A stretch of 64,000 bases of DNA, taken from NCBI RefSeq assembly GCF_900113055.1, contig NZ_FONZ01000002.1, positions 682,001 through 746,000 on the forward strand. Reading direction: 5' to 3'. The notes under the pieces are model-generated. The model did no database searches, was not told the origin of the DNA, and saw nothing but the letters and a program-made list of their open reading frames with translations. Every line of letters starts with the position of its first letter. The stretch's first letter is position 1. Origin of the DNA: Flavimobilis marinus (GTDB lineage Bacteria > Actinomycetota > Actinomycetes > Actinomycetales > Cellulomonadaceae). The translations under genes were made by a program, and so were the position numbers. Of the stretch, positions 42,563-51,675 are shown in pieces.

Positions 42563-44857
42563 TCAGGACCGGTCGATGAACTCCTTGCTGTCGTCGCGCA
42601 GCCGGTCCTCGATCGCGGCCGCCAGCCCCGGCCACGCCGCGAGCGCGGGGTCCGCGGCGACGAGGGCCTCGGCGTCCTGGCGGGCGCGCGCGATGAGGTC
42701 CGCGTCGCGCACCACCCGGAGCAGGCGCAGCGAGCTGGCCTTGCCGGACTGGGCGGCGCCCAGGACGTCGCCCTCGCGCCGGAGCTCGAGGTCGAGGCGG
42801 GCGAGCTCGAAGCCGTCGGTGGTCGACGCGAGCCGCTCCACGCGCTCGAACGCGTCGGTGCCGGGCTCCGCGTGCGAGACGAGCAGGCAGGTCCCGGGGC
42901 GGGACCCGCGCCCGACGCGGCCGCGCAGCTGGTGCAGCTGGGAGATGCCGAAGCGGTCGGCGTCGAGGATCACCATGAGCGTCGCCTCGGGGACGTCGAC
43001 GCCGACCTCGACGACGGTGGTCGCCACGAGGACCGGCGCGGCGCCCGACGCGAGGTCCGCCATGGCCTGCTCCTTCTCGGCGGGCCCGAGGCGCCCGTGC
43101 AGGGTGGCGATCCGGACGCCGTCGAGGGCGGGCATCGCGCGCAGCTGCTCGGCGACCTCCGTGACCGCGCTCAGCGGGGGCCGCGCGGGGCCGCCCCCTG
43201 CCGGCCTGCCCGCCGCGTCGCCCGGGCCGCCCGTGGCGTCGTCGTCGAGCAGGAGCCCGTCGTCGTCCAGGACGTCGTCCCCCGCGGCGTCGTCGCTGTC
43301 GATGCGCGGGCACACGACGTACACCCGGTTGCCCGCCTCGACCTCCTCGCGCACGCGCTGCCAGATGCGCCCGACCCAGGCGGGGCGCCCCGCGGGCACC
43401 ACGTGGGTGGCGACGCCGGCGCGGCCGTCGGGGAGCCCGGCGAGCTCGGAGATCTCGAGATCGCCGAACAGCGTCATCGCCACCGTGCGCGGGATCGGCG
43501 TCGCGGTCATGACGAGCATGTGCGGGGTCGTCTGCGCCCGCCCGCGCAGGGCGTCGCGCTGCTCGACGCCGAACCGGTGCTGCTCGTCGACGACGATCAG
43601 CCCGAGGTCCGCGAACTGCACGTGCTCGCCGAGCAGCGCGTGGGTGCCGACGACGATCCCCGCCTGGCCGCTCGCGGCCTCGAGCAGCGCCTCCTTGCGG
43701 GCACGTGCGCCGAGCGACCCGGTGAGCAGCGCCACGCGGGTCGCGCCCGCCTCACCCATGAGGGTCCCGGCCTCGGCCAGCGGCCCGAGCAGCGCCCGGA
43801 TGGTCCGGTGGTGCTGGGCGGCGAGGACCTCCGTCGGCGCCAGGATCACGGCCTGCCCGCCGGCGTCGACGACCTGCAGCATCGCGCGCAGCGCCACGAT
43901 CGTCTTGCCAGAGCCGACGTCGCCCTGGAGCAGGCGCTGCATCGGGCGGCTCTGCGCGAGGTCGCCGGCGAGCTGCTCGCCCACCTCCTGCTGCCCGGCG
44001 GTGAGCGTGAAGGGCAGCCGCGCGTCGAAGGCCTCGAGCAGCCCCCCGGGCCGCGCCGGGCGGGCGGTCGTGTGCAGCGCGGCGACCTCGGCGCGGCGGC
44101 GCGCCAGCTCGGTCTGCAGGACGAGCGCCTCCTCGTACCGCAGCCGCGCGAGACCCTGGTGCGCCTCCGACGTCGTGAAGGGCAGGTGCACCAGCCGCAG
44201 CGCCCGCAGCAGCGACGGGTAGCGGTGCCGCCCGAGGATCTCGGCCGGGACCGGGTCCGGGACCTGCTCCTCGGTCAACGGGTCCAGAACGGTGCGGACG
44301 GCGCGCTGGATGCGCCACGTCGGGACGGCGGCCGACGCCGGGTAGATCGGCACGGGGCGCGACGCCTCCGTGAGCGCGGCGGCCTCGTTGTCGGCGTCCG
44401 CACCCACCAGCACGTAGTCGGGGTGGGTGAGCTGCCGCTCGCCCCGGTACTCCCCCACGGTCCCCGTGAACAGGCCGACCGCGCCGGGGCGCAGCCGGTC
44501 CTCGTGGACGCGCAGGGCACCCGGACCCTTGCTGAAGAAGGTCAGGTTGAGCCGGTGCACGTCGTCGGTCACGACCGCCTGCATCATCGCGCCGCCCCGC
44601 GAGCGCATGCTGCGCACGGTCGCGCTCGCCACGCGCGCCATCACGGTGACGTGCTCGCCGACGACGAGGCTCGCCAGGTCGGTCATCGTGCCCGGCTCGG
44701 CGTACCGGCGCGGGTAGTGCCGCAGCAGGTCGCCCGTGGTCTCGAGCCCGAGCTTGGCGAGCGACGTCGCGGTCCGCGCGCCCAGGATCCGCTTGAGCGG
44801 CTCGTCCATGCCCGGCCCCGGACCTGCGTCGGGGGCGACCGGCAGCGCGGGCGTCAC
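42563..44857 (-). CDS. recG: ATP-dependent DNA helicase RecG
   Basis: RecG remodels stalled forks and Holliday junctions. The 764-aa protein has the wedge/OB domain ('GEHVTVMARVASATVRSMRSRGG'), Walker A 'GDVGSGKTIVAL', the DEQH box 'VDEQHRFGVEQRDAL', motif III 'MTATPIPRTVAMTLFGD', and C-terminal motifs 'TTVVEVGVDVPEATLMVI' and 'QLHQLRGRVGRGSRPG'. A Gly/Asp-rich linker (about residues 530-560) is inserted in helicase domain 2. The GTG start overlaps the upstream stop by four bases; an ATG near 44809 is a possible later start. Confidence 0.95.
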   Translation of the reverse strand: MTPALPVAPDAGPGPGMDEPLKRILGARTATSLAKLGLETTGDLLRHYPRRYAEPGTMTDLASLVVGEHVTVMARVASATVRSMRSRGGAMMQAVVTDDVHRLNLTFFSKGPGALRVHEDRLRPGAVGLFTGTVGEYRGERQLTHPDYVLVGADADNEAAALTEASRPVPIYPASAAVPTWRIQRAVRTVLDPLTEEQVPDPVPAEILGRHRYPSLLRALRLVHLPFTTSEAHQGLARLRYEEALVLQTELARRRAEVAALHTTARPARPGGLLEAFDARLPFTLTAGQQEVGEQLAGDLAQSRPMQRLLQGDVGSGKTIVALRAMLQVVDAGGQAVILAPTEVLAAQHHRTIRALLGPLAEAGTLMGEAGATRVALLTGSLGARARKEALLEAASGQAGIVVGTHALLGEHVQFADLGLIVVDEQHRFGVEQRDALRGRAQTTPHMLVMTATPIPRTVAMTLFGDLEISELAGLPDGRAGVATHVVPAGRPAWVGRIWQRVREEVEAGNRVYVVCPRIDSDDAAGDDVLDDDGLLLDDDATGGPGDAAGRPAGGGPARPPLSAVTEVAEQLRAMPALDGVRIATLHGRLGPAEKEQAMADLASGAAPVLVATTVVEVGVDVPEATLMVILDADRFGISQLHQLRGRVGRGSRPGTCLLVSHAEPGTDAFERVERLASTTDGFELARLDLELRREGDVLGAAQSGKASSLRLLRVVRDADLIARARQDAEALVAADPALAAWPGLAAAIEDRLRDDSKEFIDRS

Positions 44858-46395
44858 CACGTGAGCCCCACGGTGGCGCCGTGGCCGGGGACGCCGGAGT
44901 CCAGGTGCACGACCTCGGCCGCGGGCCACCGCTCGTGGGCGGCGGCCTGCAGGTCCGTGCGGACGGCGTCGGCGACGTCCTGGTCCCACAGGGCGAGGAC
45001 GAGCTCGGGCGCCTGGGCCGGCTCGGCCGCCGCAAGGGCGTGCGAGGCGTCGTCGGCCGTGGTCGTAATCGTCCACGAGCGCTCGAGCGCCGCCCGCATG
45101 AGGTCCCCGGCCGCTGCGGACGCCGCGCCGCCCTCGACGGCGGCCGTCAGCGCCAGCACCACCTCGAGGTCCGAGGTGACGGCCACGGCGTCGAGCGTGA
45201 CGACGTCGGCCCCCAGGACCTCCTGCGCCCGCGCGACCGCGGGGACGGCGTCGGGCCGCACGAGCACGGCGACCTTCCCCGACCCGGTGTCCTCGACGAC
45301 CCGCGCGAACTCGGTCGCGTCCCACGGCCCGTCCGTGCGGTGCAGGACGACCGCGCCGGTGCGCGCGACCTCGAGCAGCAGACCAGGGCTCACGACCCCG
45401 GCGACCACGCCCCGCAGCGTCGCCTCGCCCGTGACCTGGGCGACGAGGTGGCGGACGCAGACCTGCCGCAGCGACGCACCGGGAGCCACCGCGACAGCCG
45501 CGGCCGGGTCGTCGGTGTGCACGTGCGCCTGCCAGGTGCCGTCCCCGCCCACGACGACGACGGAACCGCCGACCTCGCTCAGGCGCGCGCGCAGCACACC
45601 GCCGGGGTCACCGGGGCGGTCGTCGTGCATGACGAACATGACCTCGACGTCGCCGTCGAGCCCGTTGCTCCCGTGCGACTCGCCGGTGTGGCCGGAGCAT
45701 GCCGCGGCCGTGGGGTCGTGGGCGTGGTCCGTGGGCCCCGCGGTGCCCAGCTCGGGCATCTCCAGGGGGCGCGCTACGCCGACCAGGGCCTCACGCAGGC
45801 TCTCGAGCACGAGGGTGAAACCGTACGCGCCGGCGTCGAGCACCCCGGCGCTCGCGAGGACGCCCAGGTCCTCGGCGCTGCGGGCGAGCGCGCCGCGAGA
45901 GCCGGCGCAGGCGGCGTCCAGCACGGCCGCGACGTCGCCGGCCTCCGCGGCCGTGAGGGCCGCCTGCCCGGCGGAGCGGGCTGCGGTGAGGATCGTGCCC
46001 TCGACCGGCGACGCGACGGCGTCGTTCGCGCTGGTCGCGCCGCACACGATCGCGTCCGCCAGGGCGCGCGGGGCGAGCGCGGCGGCCGGGTCCGCGAGGC
46101 ACGACGACAGCCCGCGCAGGAACTCGCTCAGGATGATCCCGGAGTTGCCCCGAGCCGAGACCAGGGCGCCGCGGGCGAGCGTCTCGAGGGGGGCCGGTCC
46201 GGAGGCGGCGTCGAGCTCAACGAGGCCTCCGCGCAGCGTGAGCAGGAGGTTCGTGCCCGTGTCCGAGTCCGCGACCGGGAAGACGTTCGCGGCGTCGAGC
46301 CGGCCGCGGGACTCCTCGAGCGCGCGGACGGCGAGGCTCGCCCAGCGGCGCACCGTCGGGTGGTCGAGCTGCGTCTCGGTCACGAGGAGGTTCAC
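44854..46395 (-). CDS. DAK-domain (YloV/FakA-like) protein
   Basis: The 513-aa protein has an N-terminal DhaL-type kinase domain ('ANVFPVADSDTGTNLLLTLRGG', 'ARGNSGIILSEFLRGL', 'GTILTAARSAGQAAL'), a middle domain ('DGDVEVMFVMHDDRP') and a C-terminal DegV-like part. This is the YloV/FakA organisation: FakA phosphorylates fatty acids held by FakB. The Asp pair of the Mg-ATP site is intact. The partner FakB is not in view. It is coupled to recG. Confidence 0.87.
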   Translation of the reverse strand: MNLLVTETQLDHPTVRRWASLAVRALEESRGRLDAANVFPVADSDTGTNLLLTLRGGLVELDAASGPAPLETLARGALVSARGNSGIILSEFLRGLSSCLADPAAALAPRALADAIVCGATSANDAVASPVEGTILTAARSAGQAALTAAEAGDVAAVLDAACAGSRGALARSAEDLGVLASAGVLDAGAYGFTLVLESLREALVGVARPLEMPELGTAGPTDHAHDPTAAACSGHTGESHGSNGLDGDVEVMFVMHDDRPGDPGGVLRARLSEVGGSVVVVGGDGTWQAHVHTDDPAAAVAVAPGASLRQVCVRHLVAQVTGEATLRGVVAGVVSPGLLLEVARTGAVVLHRTDGPWDATEFARVVEDTGSGKVAVLVRPDAVPAVARAQEVLGADVVTLDAVAVTSDLEVVLALTAAVEGGAASAAAGDLMRAALERSWTITTTADDASHALAAAEPAQAPELVLALWDQDVADAVRTDLQAAAHERWPAAEVVHLDSGVPGHGATVGLTW

Positions 46396-46623
46396 CCCAC
46401 TATCATCGTCGTGGCCACTGACGCTGGCGGTCCGGTGCCGATCATTTGGGTCCGGAGCGGACCATCAGGTACTCTATCGAGGTTGCCCAGTCCTGCTGGG
46501 CACCACGGTGCTGCAGGCGCCCTGCGGGTCGGAGATCTTCCGGACCTGGGACAGCCGCCCTCCGTGACCGACCATCATCTTCGTCGCGTTCTGCGGCGTG
46601 CACCAGACATTCAGGAGAAGACA

Positions 46624-46815
46624 GTGGCTGCCAACTGCGACGTCTGCGCCAAGGGCCCGAGCTTCGGGCACTCCATCTCGCACTCGCACGTGCGCACCAA
46701 GCGCCGCTGGAACCCGAACATCCAGCGCGTGCGTGCCATCGTCGGTGGCGCCCCCAAGCGCCTCAACGTGTGCACCTCGTGCCTCAAGGCCGGCAAGGTC
46801 ACGCGCAACGTCTGA
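46624..46815 (+). CDS. rpmB: 50S ribosomal protein L28
   Basis: The 63-aa protein starts at a GTG with AGGAGA upstream: 'VAANCDVCAKGPSFGHSISHSHVRTKRRW', with a second C-x2-C in 'CTSCLKAGKV'. This is the zinc-binding (C+) form of L28. It is divergent from the yloV-recG pair and ends at a strong terminator. Confidence 0.97.
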   Translation: MAANCDVCAKGPSFGHSISHSHVRTKRRWNPNIQRVRAIVGGAPKRLNVCTSCLKAGKVTRNV

Positions 46816-46825
46816 CGCTCTCACC

Positions 46826-46863
46826 AGAAGGGCCCGTGGATCTCAGGATCCGCGGGCCCTTCT
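46826..46863. terminator. Terminator after rpmB
   Basis: AGAAGGGCCCGTGGATC and GATCCGCGGGCCCTTCT pair around a short loop, almost perfect over 17 bases, starting 10 bases after the rpmB stop. It could work in both directions. Confidence 0.85.
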
Positions 46864-46899
46864 GCTGTCCCCACCCCGCTGCCCCCCCCGCTCCCCCGT

Positions 46900-46969
46900 C
46901 GAGTCCGATAGTTGCGCCTCGACACCGACAGTGCCTCCTATCGGACCGGAGGCCGAACTATCGGACTCG
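46900..46969. repeat. Long imperfect inverted repeat with TCCGATAGTT arms
   Basis: GAGTCCGATAGTTGCGCCTC (46901-46920) is inverted at 46949-46968 with two mismatches, and a third copy of the core (CTATCGGAC) lies in the 28-base spacer. It may be a REP-type intergenic element, a cruciform or an operator. It contains no reading frame that I trust. Confidence 0.75.
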
Positions 46970-46972
46970 CGA

Positions 46973-47032
46973 GCTGAGGCGCCGGGCGCTGAGGCGCCGG
47001 GTGCTGAGGCGCCGCGTGCTGAGGCGCCAGGT
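46973..47032. repeat. Four tandem copies of a 15-bp unit
   Basis: Four contiguous copies of GCTGAGGCGCCGGGT (variants at one or two positions) start at 46973, 46988, 47003 and 47018. They follow directly after the inverted repeat and precede the GNAT gene. Being a multiple of three, they create AEAPG-type peptide repeats in translation, but there is no start context for a gene. Confidence 0.88.
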
Positions 47033-47118
47033 AGCCGGGCGCGACGCGGCGGGTGCCGTGGCCATATCTTTACCCGTGGCGGGTTGGCGCATGACTTTTT
47101 TGATGGCAGGCTGAGGCC

Positions 47119-47634
47119 ATGGTCGATCTTGAGGACGTCACGATCCGCACCGCCACCGTCGCCGACGCGGCCGACATCGCGCAGGTCCACGTCGCGTCCT
47201 GGCGCGAGGCCTACGCGGGGATCGTCCCGGCCGACTACCTGGCGGCACTCGACGCCGAGGAACGCCGCGCGCTCTGGGAGCGCGCCCTGGCCCGCGGCGA
47301 GATCACGACGTGGCTCGCTGTCGTGGACTCCCGCACGGTCGGCTTCGCGACGCTCGGCCCCCGGCGCGACGAGGACGCCGAGCCCGGCGACCTCGAGATC
47401 TACGCCATGTACCTCGACCCTGAGGCCTGGGGCCGCGGCGTCGCAAGGGACCTCATGCGGCACTCCCTCGCCGAGGTCCCGGACGGCGCATCGCTGTCCC
47501 TGTGGGTGCTCGGTGACAACGACCGCGCCCAGCGCTTCTACCGCCGCCACGGCTTCGCGCCGGACGGGGTCGAGCGCATGGAGGAGTACGGCGACACCTA
47601 CCTCGTGGAGGTCCGCTACCTGCGGGCGAAGTGA
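47119..47634 (+). CDS. GNAT-family N-acetyltransferase
   Basis: This 171-aa protein shows the GNAT core 'EIYAMYLDPEAWGRGVARDLMRHSL' (acetyl-CoA loop) and 'LWVLGDNDRAQRFYRRHGF', with 'VAQVHVASWREAYAGIVPADYL' at the N-terminus, a form typical of the RimI/PhnO-like acetyltransferases. The substrate is unknown. Its end overlaps the convergent thiL by 19 bases. The upstream gap carries the repeats at 46900-47032. Confidence 0.88.
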   Translation: MVDLEDVTIRTATVADAADIAQVHVASWREAYAGIVPADYLAALDAEERRALWERALARGEITTWLAVVDSRTVGFATLGPRRDEDAEPGDLEIYAMYLDPEAWGRGVARDLMRHSLAEVPDGASLSLWVLGDNDRAQRFYRRHGFAPDGVERMEEYGDTYLVEVRYLRAK

Positions 47635-48602
47635 TCCCACCCCGCGGCGCCGTGCCAGGGCTGGCCGTCCACGAGGACGGTCCCGGCACGCACCTCGTCG
47701 TCTGACCGCCGGACCGCGCCGATCGCCCGGAACGGCACGGGCAGCGCGACGTCCGCGGGGAACGTCGCGAGCATGCCGTGGTCCTCCCCGCCCGTGAGCA
47801 CCCACGTGGCGGCATCGGCTCCCACCCGCGCGGCGGCGTCGGCGAGCTGAGCGACGTCGTCCCCCAGCGCTCCCAGCGACAGGTCGACGACGACGTCGCT
47901 CGCCTGGGCGATCCGTCCCGCGTCGAGGACCAGACCGTCAGACACGTCCAGCATCGCCGTCGCGCCCGCCACGCCGGCCGCCCGCCCGGCCCGCACCGGC
48001 GGGTCTGGGCGGAGGAAGCCTGCGAGCAGGGCTGAGGGGGCGTCCGTTGCGGCACCGGCCGACAGGAGCGCGAGGCCCGCCGCGGACCAGCCCCGGACGC
48101 CAGCGTGCGCGACGACGTCGCCCGGCCGAGCGCCGGAGCGCGGCACCGGGGCGCGCCCCTCGAGGTCCCCGTGCACCGTCACGCTGACGACGACGGTATC
48201 CCCGCCGCTGAGGTCTCCCCCGACCACCCCGACGTCGTACGTCCCGCAGGCGTCGCCGAGCCCTCGCGCGAGGTCGACGACCCACGCGGCCTCAAGGTCC
48301 CCCGGCACGACGAGCGCCACGACGACGCTCGTCGGGACGGCGCCCATCGCGGCGATGTCCGCGAGATTCGCCATCGCCGCACGCCAGCCGACGTCGTACC
48401 CCTGGGACCAGTCGCGCCGGAAGTGCCGCCCCTCGACCAGCACGTCCGTCGAGATCACGACGCGACCGTCGGGTGCCCGCACGATCGCGCAGTCGTCCCC
48501 GGGCCCGAGGATCGTCGCTCCGCCGCGAGGGAGCTGGGGAAAGATCTGCGCGAGCAGCTCGGACTCGCTGAGATCGCGGACGCGGGGGGTGGCACTGGTC
48601 AC
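47616..48602 (-). CDS. thiL: Thiamine-monophosphate kinase
   Basis: ThiL makes thiamine diphosphate from thiamine monophosphate. The 328-aa protein shows 'TILGPGDDCAIV', 'VISTDVLVEGRHFRRDW', 'AMANLADIAAMGAVPTSVVVALVVP', 'VGGDLSGGDTVVVSVTVHG' and 'MLDVSDGLVLDAGRIA', the PurM/AIR-synthase-like fold with Mg-binding Asp residues. A TAGCGT box six bases before the GTG start suggests a leaderless transcript. It is divergent from the DUF3515 gene. Confidence 0.95.
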   Translation of the reverse strand: MTSATPRVRDLSESELLAQIFPQLPRGGATILGPGDDCAIVRAPDGRVVISTDVLVEGRHFRRDWSQGYDVGWRAAMANLADIAAMGAVPTSVVVALVVPGDLEAAWVVDLARGLGDACGTYDVGVVGGDLSGGDTVVVSVTVHGDLEGRAPVPRSGARPGDVVAHAGVRGWSAAGLALLSAGAATDAPSALLAGFLRPDPPVRAGRAAGVAGATAMLDVSDGLVLDAGRIAQASDVVVDLSLGALGDDVAQLADAAARVGADAATWVLTGGEDHGMLATFPADVALPVPFRAIGAVRRSDDEVRAGTVLVDGQPWHGAAGWDHFARR

Positions 48603-48650
48603 GCCGCCACGCTAACGGGTGCGTGCGCTGATCGCGGTACCGTGGGCGTC

Positions 48651-49154
48651 GTGCCCGCCCAGCCTCCCCCCGGCGTCATGCCACGCCGCCCCCGCCACCC
48701 CGTGCGCGTCGCGACCGTCGCCGCGCTCGTCGGTGGCCCGCTGCTCGCCGCGTGCGCACCCACGATCAGCGTCCCGCCCGGTGAGAACGCCACGGACCCC
48801 ACCTGCGCGGCCGTGGTGCTCGCCACGCCGGAGGAGCTCGGCGGGCTGCCCCGCCTCGACACCGACAGCCAGGCGACGACGGCGTGGGGCGAGCCCCAGC
48901 GCGCGATCACCTTGCGCTGCGGGGTTCCTGCGCTCGGGCCGACGACCGACCAGTGCCAGACGATCACCACGGCATCCGGCACCGCGGTCGACTGGGTGGT
49001 CCGGCAGGAGGGCGAGACCGAGGACTGGATCTTCACGACCTACGGTCGCAACCCCGCGGTCGAGGTCCGGGTGCCGCCCGACGTGCCGACAGCTCCGGTG
49101 GTGGACCTGAACCCGGCAGTCGTGCTGGCCGAGCAGGACCGGCAGTGCTACTGA
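48651..49154 (+). CDS. DUF3515-like lipoprotein
   Basis: This 167-aa protein has a basic n-region, a hydrophobic segment and a lipobox 'LLAAC', so it is probably a membrane-anchored lipoprotein. 'CAAVVLATPEELGGL', 'AWGEPQRAITLRCGV' and 'VDWVVRQEGETEDWIFTTYGRNPAVEV' are typical of the actinobacterial DUF3515 family. I start at GTG 48651 because TACCGT lies seven bases upstream; an ATG at 48678 would give a shorter, more usual signal peptide. It lies between the divergent thiL and the convergent ddl, a common actinobacterial order. Confidence 0.82.
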   Translation: MPAQPPPGVMPRRPRHPVRVATVAALVGGPLLAACAPTISVPPGENATDPTCAAVVLATPEELGGLPRLDTDSQATTAWGEPQRAITLRCGVPALGPTTDQCQTITTASGTAVDWVVRQEGETEDWIFTTYGRNPAVEVRVPPDVPTAPVVDLNPAVVLAEQDRQCY

Positions 49155-49175
49155 CGCACAGCCTGCCCTGAACCC

Positions 49176-50336
49176 CTAGCGCAGCCCGGTCGGACGCGCG
49201 AGGGCCAGCTGGATGAGCTCGTCGATCAGCTCCGGGTACTCGAGCCCCGACGCCGCCCACATGCGCGGGTACATCGAGAACGGCGTGAAGCCGGGCATCG
49301 TGTTGATCTCGTTGACCACCACCTGCCCGTCGGTGGTCACGAAGACATCCACGCGGGCGAGACCCTCGCAGGCCACGGCCTCGAACGTGCGCACGGCCAC
49401 CGCCTGGATCTCGGCGACGAGCTCCGGCGGAAGGTCGGCCGGGCACGACAGCGTCACGGAGGCCTCGTCGAGGTACTTGGCCTCGAAGTCGTAGAAGGCA
49501 TGCGCGTCGTCCTCGACGACGATCTCCCCGGGGAGCGAGGCGCGCGGCGTGCCGCCCGTAGGCGCACCAAGCACGGCGCACTCGATCTCGCGCCCGACGA
49601 CGCCCTGCTCGACGATCACCTTGGGGTCGTGCCGGCGGGCCTCGGTCACGGCCGCGGCGAGGTCCGCGAGGTCGTCGACGCGCGTGATGCCGAGGCTGGA
49701 CCCCGCCCGCGCGGGCTTCACGAAGACCGGGAGCCCCAGGTGCTCGACGGCGGCGGTCCACGCCCGCGGCCCGCGCTCCCACTCACCCGGCCGGATTACG
49801 GTGTACGGCGCGATGGGCAGACCCTGCCCGGCGAGCACGAGCTTCATGAAGTGCTTGTCCATGCTCACGGCGGAGGAGAGCACGCCGGCGCCGACGTAGC
49901 GGACGTCGGCCATCTCGAGCAGCCCCTGCAGGGTGCCGTCCTCGCCGAAGGGACCGTGCAGCAGCGGGAAGACGACGTCGACGTCGCCCAGGACGGCAGG
50001 CACCGCGCCGGGCTCGAGCACCCGCAGGCTCTGGTCGCCGGCGGCGTAGGAGAGGATGACCTCGCCCGCTCCCGCAGGGACCTCCGGCATGTGCCGGGCG
50101 TCGATGTCCCAGCGTTCGGCGTCGTCTGCGGCCAGCACCCACCGGCCCTGCGGGGTGATGCCGACGGGGATCACGTCGTACTTGTCGCGGTCGATCGCGC
50201 GCAGCACGCCCGCGGCGGTCGCGCAGGAGATCGCGTGCTCCCCCGAACGCCCGCCGAAGAGCAGCACCACGCGGGTGCGGGTCCCTGCGGGACGCGGGTC
50301 GGAGTCGGTCGTCACGAGACGCAGGTGCGTGTTCAT
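49176..50336 (-). CDS. ddl: D-alanine-D-alanine ligase
   Basis: Ddl makes the D-Ala-D-Ala dipeptide for peptidoglycan. The 386-aa ATP-grasp protein has 'VVLLFGGRSGEHAISCATA', 'VFPLLHGPFGEDGTLQGLLEMADV', 'VFVKPARAGSSLGI', 'AFYDFEAKYLDE' and 'NEINTMPGFTPFSMYPRMW'. The FYDFEAKY segment fits the D-Ala:D-Ala (rather than D-Ala:D-Lac) class. It converges on the DUF3515 gene. In many actinobacteria it follows gpsA; here the two are about 2.4 kb apart. Confidence 0.95.
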   Translation of the reverse strand: MNTHLRLVTTDSDPRPAGTRTRVVLLFGGRSGEHAISCATAAGVLRAIDRDKYDVIPVGITPQGRWVLAADDAERWDIDARHMPEVPAGAGEVILSYAAGDQSLRVLEPGAVPAVLGDVDVVFPLLHGPFGEDGTLQGLLEMADVRYVGAGVLSSAVSMDKHFMKLVLAGQGLPIAPYTVIRPGEWERGPRAWTAAVEHLGLPVFVKPARAGSSLGITRVDDLADLAAAVTEARRHDPKVIVEQGVVGREIECAVLGAPTGGTPRASLPGEIVVEDDAHAFYDFEAKYLDEASVTLSCPADLPPELVAEIQAVAVRTFEAVACEGLARVDVFVTTDGQVVVNEINTMPGFTPFSMYPRMWAASGLEYPELIDELIQLALARPTGLR

Positions 50337-50428
50337 CGCGCCCGACACTACCGGAGCATGGCGACCCGGCCATCTCGACCGCGAGACGGGCCCCGCGCCC
50401 TGTCGGGAGCGTGTCGTATCGTCACCGC

Positions 50429-51577
50429 ATGGCTGGTCACGACACCGCAGGCGCACCCTTCTCACCCGACACCCTGGCCGTGGTCAGCGGTCGGCCGGCA
50501 CGCGTCCAGGGCGGTCCGGTCAACGCGCCCGTCGTCCTGACGTCGACGTACGTCTCCCAGGGCGTCCCCGGGCCGGAGAAGCTGTATGCGCGAGCGGGCA
50601 CGGAGACGTGGGAACCGTTCGAGGAGGCCGTCGCAGGGCTCGAGCACGCGGCCCACGGCGTGGTGTTCTCCTCCGGGATGGCGGCCATCGCCGCAGCGCT
50701 GTCGAGCGTGCGCCCGGGCGACGCCGTCGTCGTCCCCCGGCACGCCTACCAGGTGACGCTCGGGCTGCTCGACGACATGGCGGCGCGCTACGGCGTCGAG
50801 GTCCGGCGCGTCGACGTCGCCGACACCGACGCCGTCGTCGCGGCGCTCTCCGGCGCGCGGCTGCTCTGGGTCGAGTCCCCCACCAACCCCATGCTCGAGG
50901 TCGCGGACCTCCCGGCGCTGATCGCCGCGGCGCACGAGGCCGGCGCGCTCGTCGTGGTCGACAACACCTTCGCGACGCCGCTGGGCCAGCGACCGCTCGA
51001 CCTCGGCGCGGACCTCGTCGTGCACTCGGTGACGAAGTACCTGGCCGGGCACTCCGACGTCGTGCTCGGCATCGTGGTGGGCAACGACGAGTCGCTCGTG
51101 GCCGCCGTGCGCGCGTACCGGACGCTGCACGGGGCGATCGCAGGGCCGTTCGAGGTCTGGCTCGCGCTGCGAGGGCTCCGGACGCTCGCGCTGCGCGTGC
51201 GGCAGTCTCAGGCGACCGCGCTTGAGCTGGCACGGCGGCTCGCCGCGCACCCCGGCGTCGCGGAGGTCCGGCACCCCGGGCTGCCGACCGACCCCGGGCA
51301 CGAGCGTGCCGCGCGCCTCATGGACGGATTCGGGTCGATCATCGGCGTGCGCCCGCACGGCGGGCTCGCGGCAGCAGACGCCGTCGTCGCGGCAGTCCGC
51401 CTCTGGGTGCCGGCCACCAGCCTGGGCGGCGTCGAGTCCACCCTCGAGCGCCGCCGCCGGTTCACGACCGAGTCGCTCACCGTCCCCGAGGATCTCCTGC
51501 GGCTCAGCGTCGGCATCGAGGACGTCGAGGACCTCTGGCGGGACCTGGACCAGGCGCTGCGCGCCGTCAGCCGGTAG
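50429..51577 (+). CDS. Cys/Met-metabolism PLP enzyme (cystathionine gamma-synthase/lyase type)
   Basis: The 382-aa protein is a PF01053-type PLP enzyme. The PLP lysine is K203 in '[16 protein letters not shown]', with '[15 protein letters not shown]', '[16 protein letters not shown]' and '[15 protein letters not shown]' as other landmarks. Synthase and lyase members cannot be separated by eye. The ATG is chosen with TATCGT six bases upstream (leaderless). An in-frame GTG 18 bases earlier is possible. The flanking ddl and LLM genes give no pathway clue. Confidence 0.88.
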   Translation: MAGHDTAGAPFSPDTLAVVSGRPARVQGGPVNAPVVLTSTYVSQGVPGPEKLYARAGTETWEPFEEAVAGLEHAAHGVVFSSGMAAIAAALSSVRPGDAVVVPRHAYQVTLGLLDDMAARYGVEVRRVDVADTDAVVAALSGARLLWVESPTNPMLEVADLPALIAAAHEAGALVVVDNTFATPLGQRPLDLGADLVVHSVTKYLAGHSDVVLGIVVGNDESLVAAVRAYRTLHGAIAGPFEVWLALRGLRTLALRVRQSQATALELARRLAAHPGVAEVRHPGLPTDPGHERAARLMDGFGSIIGVRPHGGLAAADAVVAAVRLWVPATSLGGVESTLERRRRFTTESLTVPEDLLRLSVGIEDVEDLWRDLDQALRAVSR

Positions 51578-51629
51578 GCGCGCTCAGGTCTGGCCGTGAG
51601 GGCCGGGGGAATACCCTCCCGTTGAGATC

Positions 51630-51645
51630 GTTGAACGGTCAACGA
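51630..51645. promoter_or_regulatory. Palindromic operator candidate before the LLM gene
   Basis: CGTTGAACGGTCAACG has 6-base arms (CGTTGA/TCAACG) around ACGG. A half-site GTTGA lies one turn upstream at 51621. It ends 30 bases before the LLM gene start and resembles binding sites of MarR/TetR-type repressors. Confidence 0.55.
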
Positions 51646-51675
51646 CCAAGTGCGACGACATGACGGAGCAGCCCG

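Noticed and set aside
42872-46567. A 1231-codon + strand frame over recG and yloV
   Set aside because: Low-complexity Arg/Ala/Gly composition, antisense to two well-conserved genes, no motif.
46973-47032. Possible CRISPR array
   Set aside because: The units are contiguous 15-mers without spacers, and no cas genes are present.
46598-47797. Frame encoding AEAPG-type repeats through 46973-47032
   Set aside because: It has no plausible start or ribosome-binding site, crosses the terminator and the GNAT gene in another frame, and is better explained as an intergenic tandem repeat.
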